In this document: positions 1 to 11,640 of the stretch, in pieces
Numbering within the stretch: position 1 is the stretch's first letter
Layout of the letters: every line of letters begins with the position of its first letter
NCBI RefSeq assembly: GCF_035594125.1
Contig: NC_087192.1
Location: 13,453,990-13,517,989, forward strand
Length of the DNA stretch: 64,000 bases
Source of the DNA: Scylla paramamosain
Taxonomy: Eukaryota > Arthropoda > Malacostraca > Decapoda > Portunidae
Direction of reading: 5' to 3'
The notes under the pieces: generated by a model
Seen by the model: the letters and a program-made list of their open reading frames with translations, nothing else
Database searches by the model: none
What the model was told of the DNA's origin: nothing
Program-made: the position numbers and the translations under genes

Positions 1-3000
1 TTTTCTTACTTTTTTTTCTAAATAAAGAGTGTTATTTTTGGGTTTTAGCTTTTTTATACTTAAGGAACTTAAAAACACTTATAATACACATTTCTCGTAA
101 TGTACTTTCGTTTCTTAAACATAAGGTTTTTTGCATGTATTTAAGAGTTTTTATAGATAACATGATCAAAAACACTTAAAATATATGTTTTTTGGTAATT
201 TTATTCTCTTTCTCCATAAAAGGTGTTTTGCATGCGTTTTAGCGTTTTCGTATGTAATTAGCTTAAAAACACTTAAAGGCAAGTTCTTGATAAAAGTTGT
301 TATTATTCCCATGTAATGTGATTCCCCTGCTTTTTAGTGATTTATAGCCTAACACGCTCAAAAACACTCATAAGGCACTTTTCTGGTAATATCATTTTTT
401 TTCCCACATAAAGCTAGTTTTGCATGGAATTTGGGGTTTTGGTAACTAAGAATGTGAAAAAAACTCAAAACACAGGCATTTAGTAAGGTTGTTCTATTTC
501 TTAATTAAAAGTGTTATTCATGACTTTCAGCATTTTAGAATGTAAGAAACTTTTCTAATACACACATTTGGTAAGGTATTTCTGTTTCAAAATTAAAAGT
601 GTTATTGATGAGTTTTTTTGGTATGTAAGAAACTTCTTTATGTACACGAGTTTTTGAGTATTTTACCTTGTGGTTCTTGTCAAACTATAAAACACTTATA
701 CCCGTTTCTCGTAATGTCCTCTTCTTTGCCAATATAAAGTGCTTTCCATACATTTGTGCATTTTTGTAGGTAACAAGCTCAAAAAACACATCAAAATATA
801 TCTTTTTGGTAATGTTATTCTATTTCTTCATATTGGTTGGTTTGCATCCGTTTTAGCGTTTTTCTACGTAAGTCACTGAAAAGACACGTTTTAAGTAATA
901 TTGTTCAGATTGCTGAAAAACACTCAAAAGACAGGTTTCTGGTAAAGTCGTGTAATTTCCCCATATAGGTGGATTTGCCTGCACTTCAGAGTTTGTACAT
1001 AACTCCGGAAAAAAACTAAAATTATTTTTTTATAATGATTTTTTTTTTTTGCCAGAATTTTGGCAAAATTATATTTTTTCAAAATATAACCTATGAAGAT
1101 GAATAACAATTTTTTTTTCTCTTTATAAAAAGTTATTTGTGGGTTTTAGCTTTTTGGTTCTTAAGGAACTTAAAAACACTCATAATACACGATTTTCGTA
1201 ATGTCCTTTCATTTTCCAAACATAGGGTTCTTTGCATGTATTTAGGCATTTTTATAGATAACATGATCAAAAACACTCAAAATACATGTTTCTGGTAATG
1301 TTATTCTGTTTCTCCATAAAGGGTGTTTTGCAAGATTTTTAGCGTTTTGGTATGTAAGAAGCTCAAAAACACGTAAAGGCAGGTTCTTGGTAAAAGTTGG
1401 TTTTATTCCCATATAATGTGATTGCCCTCCTTTTTAGTGCTTTATTGGCTATCACGCTCAAAAACACTCAAAAGACACTTTTTGGATAATGTCATTTTTT
1501 TTCCCACATAAAGCTAGTTTCGCATGCAATTTTTGGTTTTGGTAACTAAGAATGTGAAAAACACTCAAAATACATGCATTTGGTAAGGTTGTTCTGTATT
1601 AATTAAGAGTGTTATTTCTGAGTTTCAGCATTTTTGTATCAAAGAAACTTCTCCATATACACCGAGTTTTGCGATTTTTGCCTTCTGGCTGTTGTGAAAC
1701 TATAAAACACTCATTATACACGTTTCTCGTAATGTCCTTTTGTATCCCAATATAGAGTGCTTTCCATCCATTTTCGCGTTTTTTGAAGGTAAGAAGCTCA
1801 AAAACACTCAAAATATACCTTTTTGGTAATGTTATTCTTTTTCTCCATATTCGTTGGTTTGCATCCGATTTAGCGTTTTTCTACGTAAAACACTGAAAGG
1901 ACACTTTTTTAGAAATTTTGTGATGGATTCCCACATTTAGTGACTTCTATATTATTTATCGTTTTGGTGCCTAACATGCTGAAAAAAAAAAAAAACCCAC
2001 AAAAGACAGGTTTCTGGTAAGGTCGTTTAATTTCACCATATAGGTGGCTTTGCTTGCACTTTAGGGTTTGATACATAACAGTCCGAAAAAGAAGCTAAAA
2101 TTAACTCTTTTTCATAATGTTCTTTTTTCACAAAATTTCCCTGAATTTTGGCATAATTTTAGCATCTCGGTACCTATGAAGATGAATAAAAAAAAAAATC
2201 CTATTTTTTTATTATTTATTTTTTTTTCCCTATAAAGAGTGTTATAATTTTGTGGGTTTTAGCTTTTTGGTACTTAAAGAACTTATAAACACTCATAATA
2301 CACGTTTCTCGAAATGTCCTTTCGTTTCCCAAACATAAGATTCTTTGCATGTATTTAAGCGTTTTTATTGGTAACATGATCAAAAACACTCAAAATACAT
2401 GTTTTTGGTAATGTTATTCTGTTTCTAAATAAAGGGTGTTTTGCATGCGTTTTAGCGTTTTGGTATTTAAGGAGCTCAAAAACACTTAGAAAAGACATTT
2501 GGTAAAAGTTGATTTTATTCCCATGTAATGTGATTGCCCTGCTTTTTAGTGCTTTATTGCTTTATCATGCTAAAAAAAAAAAAAAAAAAAAAACACTTAA
2601 AAGACACTTTTCTGGTAATGCCATTTTTTTTCCCACATAAAGCTACTTTCACATAAAATTTGGGGTTTTGGTAGCTAAAAATGTGAAAAACACTCAAAAT
2701 ACACGCATTTGGTAAGGTTGATCTGTTTCTCAATTAATAGTGTTATTCAGGAGTTTCACCATCTTGGTACCGAAGAAACTTCTCCATATATACGAGTTTT
2801 TGCGTTTTTTTGCTTTGTTCTTCTTGAGAATCTATAAAACACTCATTGTACACGTTTCTCGTAATGCCGTTTTGTTAACCAATATAGAGAGCTTTCCATC
2901 CATTTTCATGTTTATTTTATAAAAAGCTCAAAAATACTCAAAATATACCTTTTTGGTAATGTTATTCTATTTTTTCATGTTGGCTGGTTTGTTTCCGTTT

Positions 3001-6000
3001 TAGCATTTTTCTACTTAAAACACGGAAAAGACACGTTTTCAGTAATTTGTTTTGGATTCCCAAATAGAATGAATTCCATATTATTAATTGTTTTGGTGAC
3101 TAACATGCTGAAAACACTAGAAACACAGGTTTCTCGTAAAGTCGTTTAATTTCCCCATATAGTTTGCTTTGCATGCACTTTAGGGTTTTTTCCATGATAG
3201 TCGGAAAAAAAAGCTAAAATAAACTTGTTTGATAATGTTCTTTTTTCATATAATTTTCCCTGAATTTTGCCAGAATTTTGTGATCTCGGTACCTATGAAG
3301 AAGAATAACAAAAAAAAAATCCTTTTTATTTATTTACTTTTTTCTTCTATATAAAGAGGTTTTACCTTTTTGGTACTTATTGAACTTAAAAAGACTCATA
3401 ATACACGTTTTTCCTAATGTCCTTTCGTTTCCCAGACATAGGGATTTTTGCATTTATTAAAGCGTTATTAGAGGTAACATGATCAAAAACTCTCAAAATA
3501 CATGTTTTTGGTAATGTTAATCTGTTTCTCCATAAAATGTGTTTTGCTTGCGTTTTAGCCTTTTCGTATATAAGGAGCTCAAAAACACTTAAAGGCAAGT
3601 TCTTGGTAAAAGATGGTTTTATTCCCATGTACTGTGATTGCCCTTCTTTTTAGTGCTTTATTGCCTAACACGCTCAAAAACACTCAAAAGACACTTTTCT
3701 GGTAATGTCATTTTTTTACCACATAAAGCTAGTTTTGCATGCAATTTGGGGTTTTGGTAACTAAGAATGTGAAAAACAGTCAAAATACACGCATATCGTA
3801 AGGTTGTTCTGTATTCTCAATTAAGAGTGTTATTTCTCAGTTTCAGCATTTTGGTATCTAAGAATCCATATACACGAGTTTTTGCGTTTTTTGCCTTGTG
3901 GTTCTTGTGAAACTATAAAACACTCATTATGAAAGTTTCTCGTAATGTCCTTTTGTATCTTGCTTTCTAGCCATTTTCGCGTTTTTTGTAGATAAGAAGC
4001 GCAAAAACACTGAAAATATACCTTTTTTGGTAATGTTATTCTATTTCTTGATATTCGTTGATTTGCATCCGTTTTAGCGTTTTTCTACGTAAAACACTGA
4101 AAAGACACTTTTTCAGTAATTTTGTGATGGATTCCCATATTGAGTGACTTCCATATTATATATCGTTTTGGTGCCTAACATGCTGAAAAACACTCAAAAG
4201 ACAGGTTTCTCGTGAAGTCGTTTAATTTCCTCATATAGGTGGCTTTGCATGCACTTTAGGGTTTGTTATATAAGTCCGAAAAAAAGCTAAAATTAAATTT
4301 TTTTCATAATTTTCTTTTTTCACTTAATTTTCCTGAATTTTGCCAGAATTTTGGCATCTTGGTACCTATGAAGATGAATAACAAAAAAAAATAAATTCCT
4401 ATCTTTTTATTCATTTATTTATTTTTTTTTTTCTATAAACAGTGTTATTTATAGGTTTTAGCTAAATGGTACTTAAAGAACTTAAAAAACACTCGTAATA
4501 CATGTTTCTCGAAATGCCCTTTAATTTCCCAAACATAAGGTTCTTTGCATGTATTTAAGAGTTTTTATAGATAACATGATCAAAAACACTCAAAATACAT
4601 GTTTTTGGTAATATTATTCTCTTTCTCCATAAAGTGTGTTTTGCATTCGTTTTAGCGTTTTGGAATATAATGAGCTCAAAAACACTTAAAGGCAAGTTAA
4701 TAGTAAAAGTTTTATTCCCATGTAATGTGATTGCCCTGCTTTTTAGTGCTTTATTGCCTATCATGCTAAAAAAAAAAAAAAAAAAAACACTTAAAAGACA
4801 CTTTTCTTGTAATGTCATTTTTTTCCTACATAAAGCTACTTTCACATAAAATTTGGGGTTTTGGTAACTAAGAATGTGAGATACACTCAAAATACACGCA
4901 TTTGGTTAGGTTGTTCTGTTTCTCAATTTAGAGTGTTATTCAGGAGTTTCAGCATTTTGGTATCTAAGAAACTTCTCCATATATATGAGTTTTTGCATTT
5001 TTTGCCTTGTGATTCTTGAGAATCTATAAAACACTCATTATACACGTTTCTCGTAATGTCCTTTTGTTAACCAATAGAGAAAGAGAAAAAACCACAAAAG
5101 ACAGGTTTCTCGTAAAGTCGTTTAATTTCCCCATATAGTTGGCTTTGCATGCACTTCATGGATTGGTACATAACAGTCCGAAAAAAAAGCTAAAATTAAC
5201 TTTTTCGATAATGTTCTTTTTGCACATAATTTCCCTGAATTTTGCAAGAATTTTGGCATCTCAGTACCTATCAAAAAGAATAAAAAAAAAAAAAAGAATT
5301 CTATTTTTTTTTTTATTATTTCTTTATTTTTCTCTTTCAAGAGGTTTTAGCTTTTTGGTACTTATGGAACTTAAAAACACACATAATACACGTTTATCAT
5401 AATGTCCTTTCGTTTCCCAGACATAGGGTTCTTTGCATGTATGTAAGCGTTTTTAGAGGTAACATGATCAAAAACACTCAAAATAAATGTTTTTGGTAAT
5501 GTTAATCTGTATCTCCATAAAGGGTGTTTTACATGTGTTTTAGCGTTTTGGTATATAAGGAGATAAAAAACACTTAAAAGTTGGTTTTATTCCCATGTAA
5601 TGTGATTGCCCTCCTTTTTAGTGCTTTATTGCCTAACTCTCTCAAAAAACCCTCAAAAGACACTTTTCTGGTAATGTCATTTTTTTTCCCACATAAAGCT
5701 AGTTTCGCATGCAATTTGGGGTTCTAGTAACTAAGAATGTGAAAAACACTCAAAATACACGCATTTAGTAATGTTATTCTGTTTCTTAATTAAGAGTGTT
5801 ATTCAGGAGTTTCAGCATTTTGGTATCTAAGAAACGTCTCCATATACACTAGTTTTTGCGTTTTTTGCTTCGTGGTTCTTGTGAAACTATAAAATACTCA
5901 TTATACACGTTTTTCGTAATGTCTTTTTATTTCCCAATATAGAGTGCTTTGCATCCATTTTCACGTTTTTTTTTTTTGTTGGTCACAAGCTCAAAAATAC

Positions 6001-6766
6001 TTAAAATATACCTTTTTGGTAATGTTATTCTATTTCTTCATATTTGTCTGTTTGCATCCGTTTTAGCGTTTTTTACGTAAAACACTGAAAAGACACGTTT
6101 TCAGTAGTTTTGTTTTGGATTCCCATATAGAGTGACTGCCATATTATTTATCGTTTTGGTGCCTAACATGCTGAAAAACACTCAAAAGACAGTTTGTAAA
6201 GTTGTTTAATTTCCCCATATAGATGGCTTTGCATGCACTTTAGGGTTTAGTACATAACACTCCGAAAAAAAAAAGCTAAAACTAACTTTTTCGATAATGT
6301 TCTTTTATCCACATAGTTTCCCTGAATTTTAACAGAATTTTGGCATTTCGGTACCTCTGAAGATGAATAACAAAAAAAAAAGAAAATTATTATTTTCTTT
6401 TCTTTTATTTATTTATTTTTATTTTATTTATTTATTTATTTTTTTTTTTGTTTCTTCATAAAGAGTGTTATTTATGTGTTTTAGCTTTTTGGTATTTAGG
6501 TAACTTAAAAACACTTATAATATACGTTTCTCGTAATGTCCTTTCGTTTCCCAAACATAGGATTCTTTGCATGTATTTAAGCGTTTTTATAGGTAACATG
6601 ATCAATATACATGTTTTTTGGTAATGTTTTTGTTTTTCTCCATAAAAGATTTTTTGCTTTCGTTTTAGCGTTTTGGTATGTAAGGAGCTGAAAAATATTT
6701 AACGAGAAGTTCTTGGTAAAATTTGGTTTTATTCCCATGTAATGTGATTGTCCTGGCTTTTAGTGC
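1..6766 (+). repeat. HOR satellite block, T-rich motif on + strand
   Basis: A landmark monomer containing GGTACCTATGAAGATGAATA recurs at about 1091, 2174, 3293, 4366, 5268 and 6355. The intervals are 1083, 1119, 1073, 902 and 1087 bp, which define the HOR. Within one unit about eleven distinguishable monomers follow in fixed order, for example one with CCCAAACATAGGGTTC, one with CCCATGTAATGTGATTGCCC, and a long one of about 145 bp with GCCTTGTGGTTCTTGTGAAA. The short 902-bp unit lost about 2.4 monomers near 5085, where the sequence jumps to a later monomer. Positions 3293-6766 closely match 17442-20984 at an offset of about 14.15-14.41 kb. Confidence 0.9.
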
Positions 6767-7046
6767 TAATAACATTACCAAAAACATGTATTTTGAGTAT
6801 TTTTTTTATCATATATCCAATAAAAACGCTTAAATGACATTACCAGAAAAATGGCTTTTAAGTGTTTTTGAGCGTGATATGCAACAAAGCACTAAAAAGC
6901 AGAAAAATCACATAACTTAGTAATAAAACCAACTTTTACGAAGAACTTCCCTTTAAGTGTTTTTTTTAACTCCTTACATACCAAAACGCTTAAACGCATG
7001 TAAAACACCCTTTATGGAGAAACAGAATGACATTACCAAAAATACA
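6767..7046 (-). repeat. Local inversion of three satellite monomers
   Basis: Motif orientation flips for about 280 bp. The monomers read as AACATTACCAAAAACATG and ACCCTTTATGGAGAAACAG, the reverse complement of their neighbours, and the T-rich orientation resumes after about 7046. The flanks on both sides belong to + oriented HOR units. Both breakpoints lie in copies of the same ATTACCAAAAA/TTTTTGGTAAT segment. This suggests recombination between inverted monomers, or a fold-back event. The second is inference. Confidence 0.8.
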
Positions 7047-8535
7047 TGTTTTTTGTACTGTTTTTGTTTTTCTCCATAAAGGATTTTTTGCATTCGTTTT
7101 AACGTTTTGGTATGTAAGGAGCTCAAAAATATTTAACGGCAAGTTCTTGGTAAAAGTTTTTTTTATTCACATGTAATGTGATTGCCCTTCTTTTATGTAC
7201 TTTATTGCCTAAAACGCTCATAAACACTGAAAAAAAATTTTCTGGTAATATAATTTTTTCCCCACATAAACCTAGTTTCGCATGCAATTTCGTGTTTTGG
7301 TAACTAAGAATGTGAAAAACACTCAAAATACACGCATTTGGTAAGCTTGTTCTGTATCTCAATCAAGAGTGTTATTCATGAGTTTCAGCATTTTGTTATC
7401 TAAGAAACTTTTGCCTTGTGGTTGTTGTGAAACTATAAAACACTCATTATACAGGTTTCTCATAATGTCCTTTTTTTTCCAAATATAGTGCTTTGCATCC
7501 ATTTTCGCGTTTCTTGTAGGTAACAGGCTCAAAAACACGCAACATATACCTTTTTGGCAATGTTATTCTATTTCTTCATATTGGTTTGTTTGCATCCGTT
7601 TTAGCGTGTTTCTACGTAAAACACTGAAAAAGTGATTTTGTTTTGGATTCCCACATAGAGTGACTTCCATATTATTTATTGTTTTGGTGCCTAACATGCT
7701 GAAAAAAACTCAAAGGCAGGTTTCTGGTAAAGTCGTTTAATTTTCTATAGAGGTGCCTTTGCATGCAATTTAGGTTTTGGTACATAACTGTCCGAAAAAA
7801 AGCTAAAATTAACTTTTTTGATAATGTTCTTTTTTCCATATAATTTCCCTGAATTTTGCCAGAATTTTGGCATCTCTGTACCTATGAAGAAGAATAACAA
7901 AAAAAAAAGGAAAATTCTTTTTTTTCTCTATAAAGAGTGTTATTTGTGGATTTTAGCTTTTTGGTGCTTAAAGAATTTAATAATATTCATAATACAGGTT
8001 TCTCGTAATGTCCTTTCGTTTCCCAAACATAGGGTTCTTTCCATGTATTTAAGCGTTTTTATAGGTAACATGATAAAAAAAAACACTCAAAATACATGTT
8101 TTTGGTAATGTTATTCTGTTTCTTCATAAAGGGTGTTTTGGGGGTGTTTTAGTGTGTTGGTATGTTAGAAGCTCAAAAACACTTAAAGGCAAGTTCTTGG
8201 TAAAAGTTGGTTTTATTCCCATGTAATGTGATTGCCCTGCTTTTTAGTGCTTTATTGCCTAACACGCTCAAAAACACTCAAAAGACACTTTTCTGGAAAT
8301 ATCTTTTTTTTTTCTTTCCACATAAAGCTAGTTTCGTATGCAATTTGGGGTTTTCGTAATCAAGAATGTGAAAACACTCAAAATACACGCATTTGGTAAG
8401 GTTGTTCTGTTTCTCAATTAAGAGTGTTATTCATGAGTTTCAGGGTTTTGGTATCTAAGAATCTCAAAAACACTTATAATGCACGTTTCTCGTAATGTCC
8501 CTTTTTTTCCTCATTTAGGGTGCTTTGTATGCACC
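7047..8535 (+). repeat. HOR satellite block between local inversion and LINE copy A
   Basis: Monomers are again in + orientation, with the HOR landmark at about 7882. The stretch from about 7800 to 8500 is the reverse complement of the satellite to the right of LINE copy C (about 40200-40920), including the same private variants. The inverted homology between these arms therefore continues past the LINE. The block ends where a monomer reading GGGTGCTTTGTATGCACCCT meets LINE-derived sequence. Confidence 0.85.
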
Positions 8536-9296
8536 CTAAATTTACTAATAACACTACTAATTCCACTATCCAAGTCATTGACATATATTACAAACAACAT
8601 CGGCCCTAATACTAATAATCCCTTCGTCACCCCACTAATTACTTGACCCCACTCGGATTTAGAGCCGTTTATTACAACACTCTGTCGCCTGCCGCTTGGC
8701 CATGACTTAATCCAGATTACTTATAACCTTTTTCCAATTCTTAAATACTGTGGAATATATTTTATCTGGTCCTGGTGACTTGAACTTTTCAGCTTATCTA
8801 TCTCCTGTTCCACTATCTCTTTAGTTATGGTAATATCTGTCAGCTTCTCATTATCTTCTACTCTAAATATCTTGTCAGTATTCGGCAAATCTTGCATGTT
8901 TTCCTGGGCAAAGACAGTTAAAAAATACTCGTTCACAATTTTACTAATCTCCTCCCAACAACTAAGCAGGTCCCATTCTGCTGTCTTTAAGGAACTATTA
9001 TTTCTCTATTCTTCGTCTTATATGCCTGATAAAATCCCTTGGGGTCCATCTTCGCTTGGCTGGCTACCTTTAATTCATAACTATTTTTAGCTTTCCTTGT
9101 TAAACTCCTGACTTTTCTAATGCATTATATTATGGCCTTAAAACCACTTCCCCTGTCTTTAATCACATATATACTTCTCTTTCGCCCTATGTAATGTTTT
9201 AACCTCGATCATCCATTTATGATCATTTTTCTGCGATCTTATTCTTCTGTAAGGGATATTCCCTAACTGTCCTGAATGTAATTTATCAACGAAATA
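8536..9296 (-). mobile_element. CR1-like LINE fragment, copy A (truncated, internally deleted)
   Basis: Minus-strand reading gives residues typical of the N-terminal side of a CR1/jockey-type reverse transcriptase: NEYFLTVFAQEN, then a helix ending EQEIDKLKSSS, the decayed form of the family's lead-in to PGPDG (positions 8721-8936). The right edge (about 9290) joins satellite at the same point as copies B and C, so this is the same insertion. The catalytic palm segment is missing because of an internal deletion of about 412 bp. Its junction (AAGGTTATAAGTAATCTGGA on the minus strand) is the same as in copy C. The LINE 3' end is also lost: the element stops at about 8536, at a point equivalent to about 39220 in copy C. 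It cannot be functional. Confidence 0.85.
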
Positions 9297-11640
9297 TTTA
9301 TTTCGCTTCTCTATAAAGGGTGTTTTGCTTGAGTTTTAAACCTTTAAAACAGGTTTTTAGTAATGTAATTTTGTATTCCTTTATGGAGCGCTTTCCATGC
9401 TTTTCGGCGTTTTGGTGTCTAACACGTTGAAAAACACTCAAAAGACAAGTTGATGATAATGTCATTTCGTTTCCCGGTAAAGGGGGCTTCCAATGCATTT
9501 TGTCTTTTGGTACTTAACAATATGAAAAAAAAGTTTAAGTAAAAGTTTTCGGTTGAGTTATTTTTCCATATAAAATTCTAATCATGTGTTTTTGAGTCTG
9601 GGTACCTAAAAAGCTCAAAATCTCTCATAATTCACTTTTCTCGTAATGTCCTTTCTTTTCTCCATGTAGGATGCTTTGCGTGTAATTTGGCACTTTTATA
9701 CTTAACAAGCACAAAAACAATCAAAATACAAGTTTTTGGTAATGCTAATTTGTTTCTCCGTAAAGGTTGTTTTGCATGCTTTTCAGCGATTTCGGATATA
9801 AGAAGGTGAAAAACACTCTAAAGATACTTTCTTGGTAATGTTATTTTATATTGTCAAATAGGGTGCTTTCAATGCTTTTTAGCATTTTGATTCCTAACAC
9901 TCAAGTAAACACTCAGGAGACACGTTTCCTGTAATATCGTTTTGCTTCTTCATATAGGGATCTGCATGCATTATGATTTTTTGCTACATAATGTGAAAAA
10001 ACGCTCAAAATATAGATTTTAGGTAATGTTGTTCTTTTTCTCTATATAGGGTGCTATTCATCCTTTTTAGCGTTTTGGTACTTAGGAAGCTTACTTAGGA
10101 AGCTCAAAAACACAAATAAAACTTGTTTCTCCAAACGTCTTTCCATTTCCCCATATAGGATGCTTCGTATGTATTTTGACGTTTTGGTACATAAAAAGGA
10201 AAAAATAAAAAAAAACTCAAAAACACGTTTTTGGTGATGTTCTGTTTCTCTATTAAGAGATATTGAATTTTCATTCAGGCGGTTTAGTGTTTGGTACCTA
10301 AGAGACTCAAAACTCTGATAATGCACGTTTCTCGTAATGTCCTATCGTTTCCTCATACAGGGTGCTTTAAATGCATTTTTAAGATGATGTACGTAACAGA
10401 CTCAAAAAAACTCAAAATATACGTTTTTGGCAAGGCTTTTTTTTTGTTTGGTAAGATTATTCGTGTTTGTTGCACGCGTTTTAGCGTTTTGGAACGTAAA
10501 AATTTTAAAACACTTAAAAGATATGCTTATTATTTTGCATTTCTATGTAAGGTGCCTTCCATGCTATTTAGCGTTTTCGTACCTAACACGCTGAAAAACA
10601 TAAAAACACATTTCTTACATTGTTGTTTAATTTTTTCGTATAGCGAGCAAGCATTATGGTGTTTTGCTACCTGACAATGTGAAAAACATTCAAATTACAC
10701 GATTTTGGTAATGTTTTTTTCTTTCTCGATTTTTGCGTTTTGGTACCTGAGAAGCTAAAAAAAACAAAACAACTCATAATACATGTTTTTTGTCATGTCC
10801 TTTCGTTTCCTCATATAGGCTGTTTTTGGTGCTTTGGTACCTAACAAGGTGTTTGCATGTATTTAAACAATTTAGTTCGTAAGAGCCTAAAAAAAAACAC
10901 TCTAAAGACACGTTTTAGTATAGTTGTTTTGTATTCCCCTATGGGGTGATTTCGTTGCTTCTTACTGATTTGGTGCCTAACACGCTCAAAAAATAACAAA
11001 AGACAAGTTTCTAGTGATTTCGTTTCGTTTCTTCATATAGGTTGCTTTACATGCATGTTGGCGTTTTGCTAATTATCAATGTAAAAAAAATACCCGTTTT
11101 TGGTAAGTTTTTTTTTTTTTACTTCAGAGAACTATTGAAGTACTGATTTGGTACTTAAGAAAGTAATAAAAAAAAACAACAACAAACGTTTCTCGTAATG
11201 TCTTTTTTATTTCCATATGCAGGGTGATTTGTTGGATGACAGGCGATTTTGTACATAATAAGCTAAAAAAAAAAATAAAAAACACAAAATACACATTTTT
11301 GGTTAATGTATTCTGTTTCTCTATATATGGTATTTTCATACGTTTTTAAAGTCGTTTCATATATCTATATATGGGTCTTTGCATGAATTTTGGCTTTTTG
11401 GTAACTAACAATGTCATAACACTCAAAATGCACGGTTTTTTTTTTTTTTTGGCAGTATTGTTCTGTTTCTCCATATAAAGTGTTTTTCATGCGTTTTACC
11501 CTTCTGATAATAAGAAAATCAAAAACATTCATAATACACGTTTCTCGTAGTCTTTTAATTTTTCCCATATAGGATATTTCCGATTCATTTCGGCGTTTTT
11601 TTTACGTAACAATCTTGCTAAAGACTGAAAATACTTGTTT
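9297..11640 (+). repeat. Diverged satellite block, arm copy A
   Basis: About 25 monomers are more diverged from the HOR consensus and do not follow the eleven-monomer order. The block is repeated as inverted copies at 21300-23640 (arm B) and 36201-38466 (arm C). Matching private features include a poly-T tract before CATACGTTTTTAAAGTCG near 11335 and a duplicated CTTACTTAGGAAGCT near 10082-10100. A-B coordinate pairs sum to about 32940, which places the mirror centre near 16470. No gene is seen. Confidence 0.85.
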
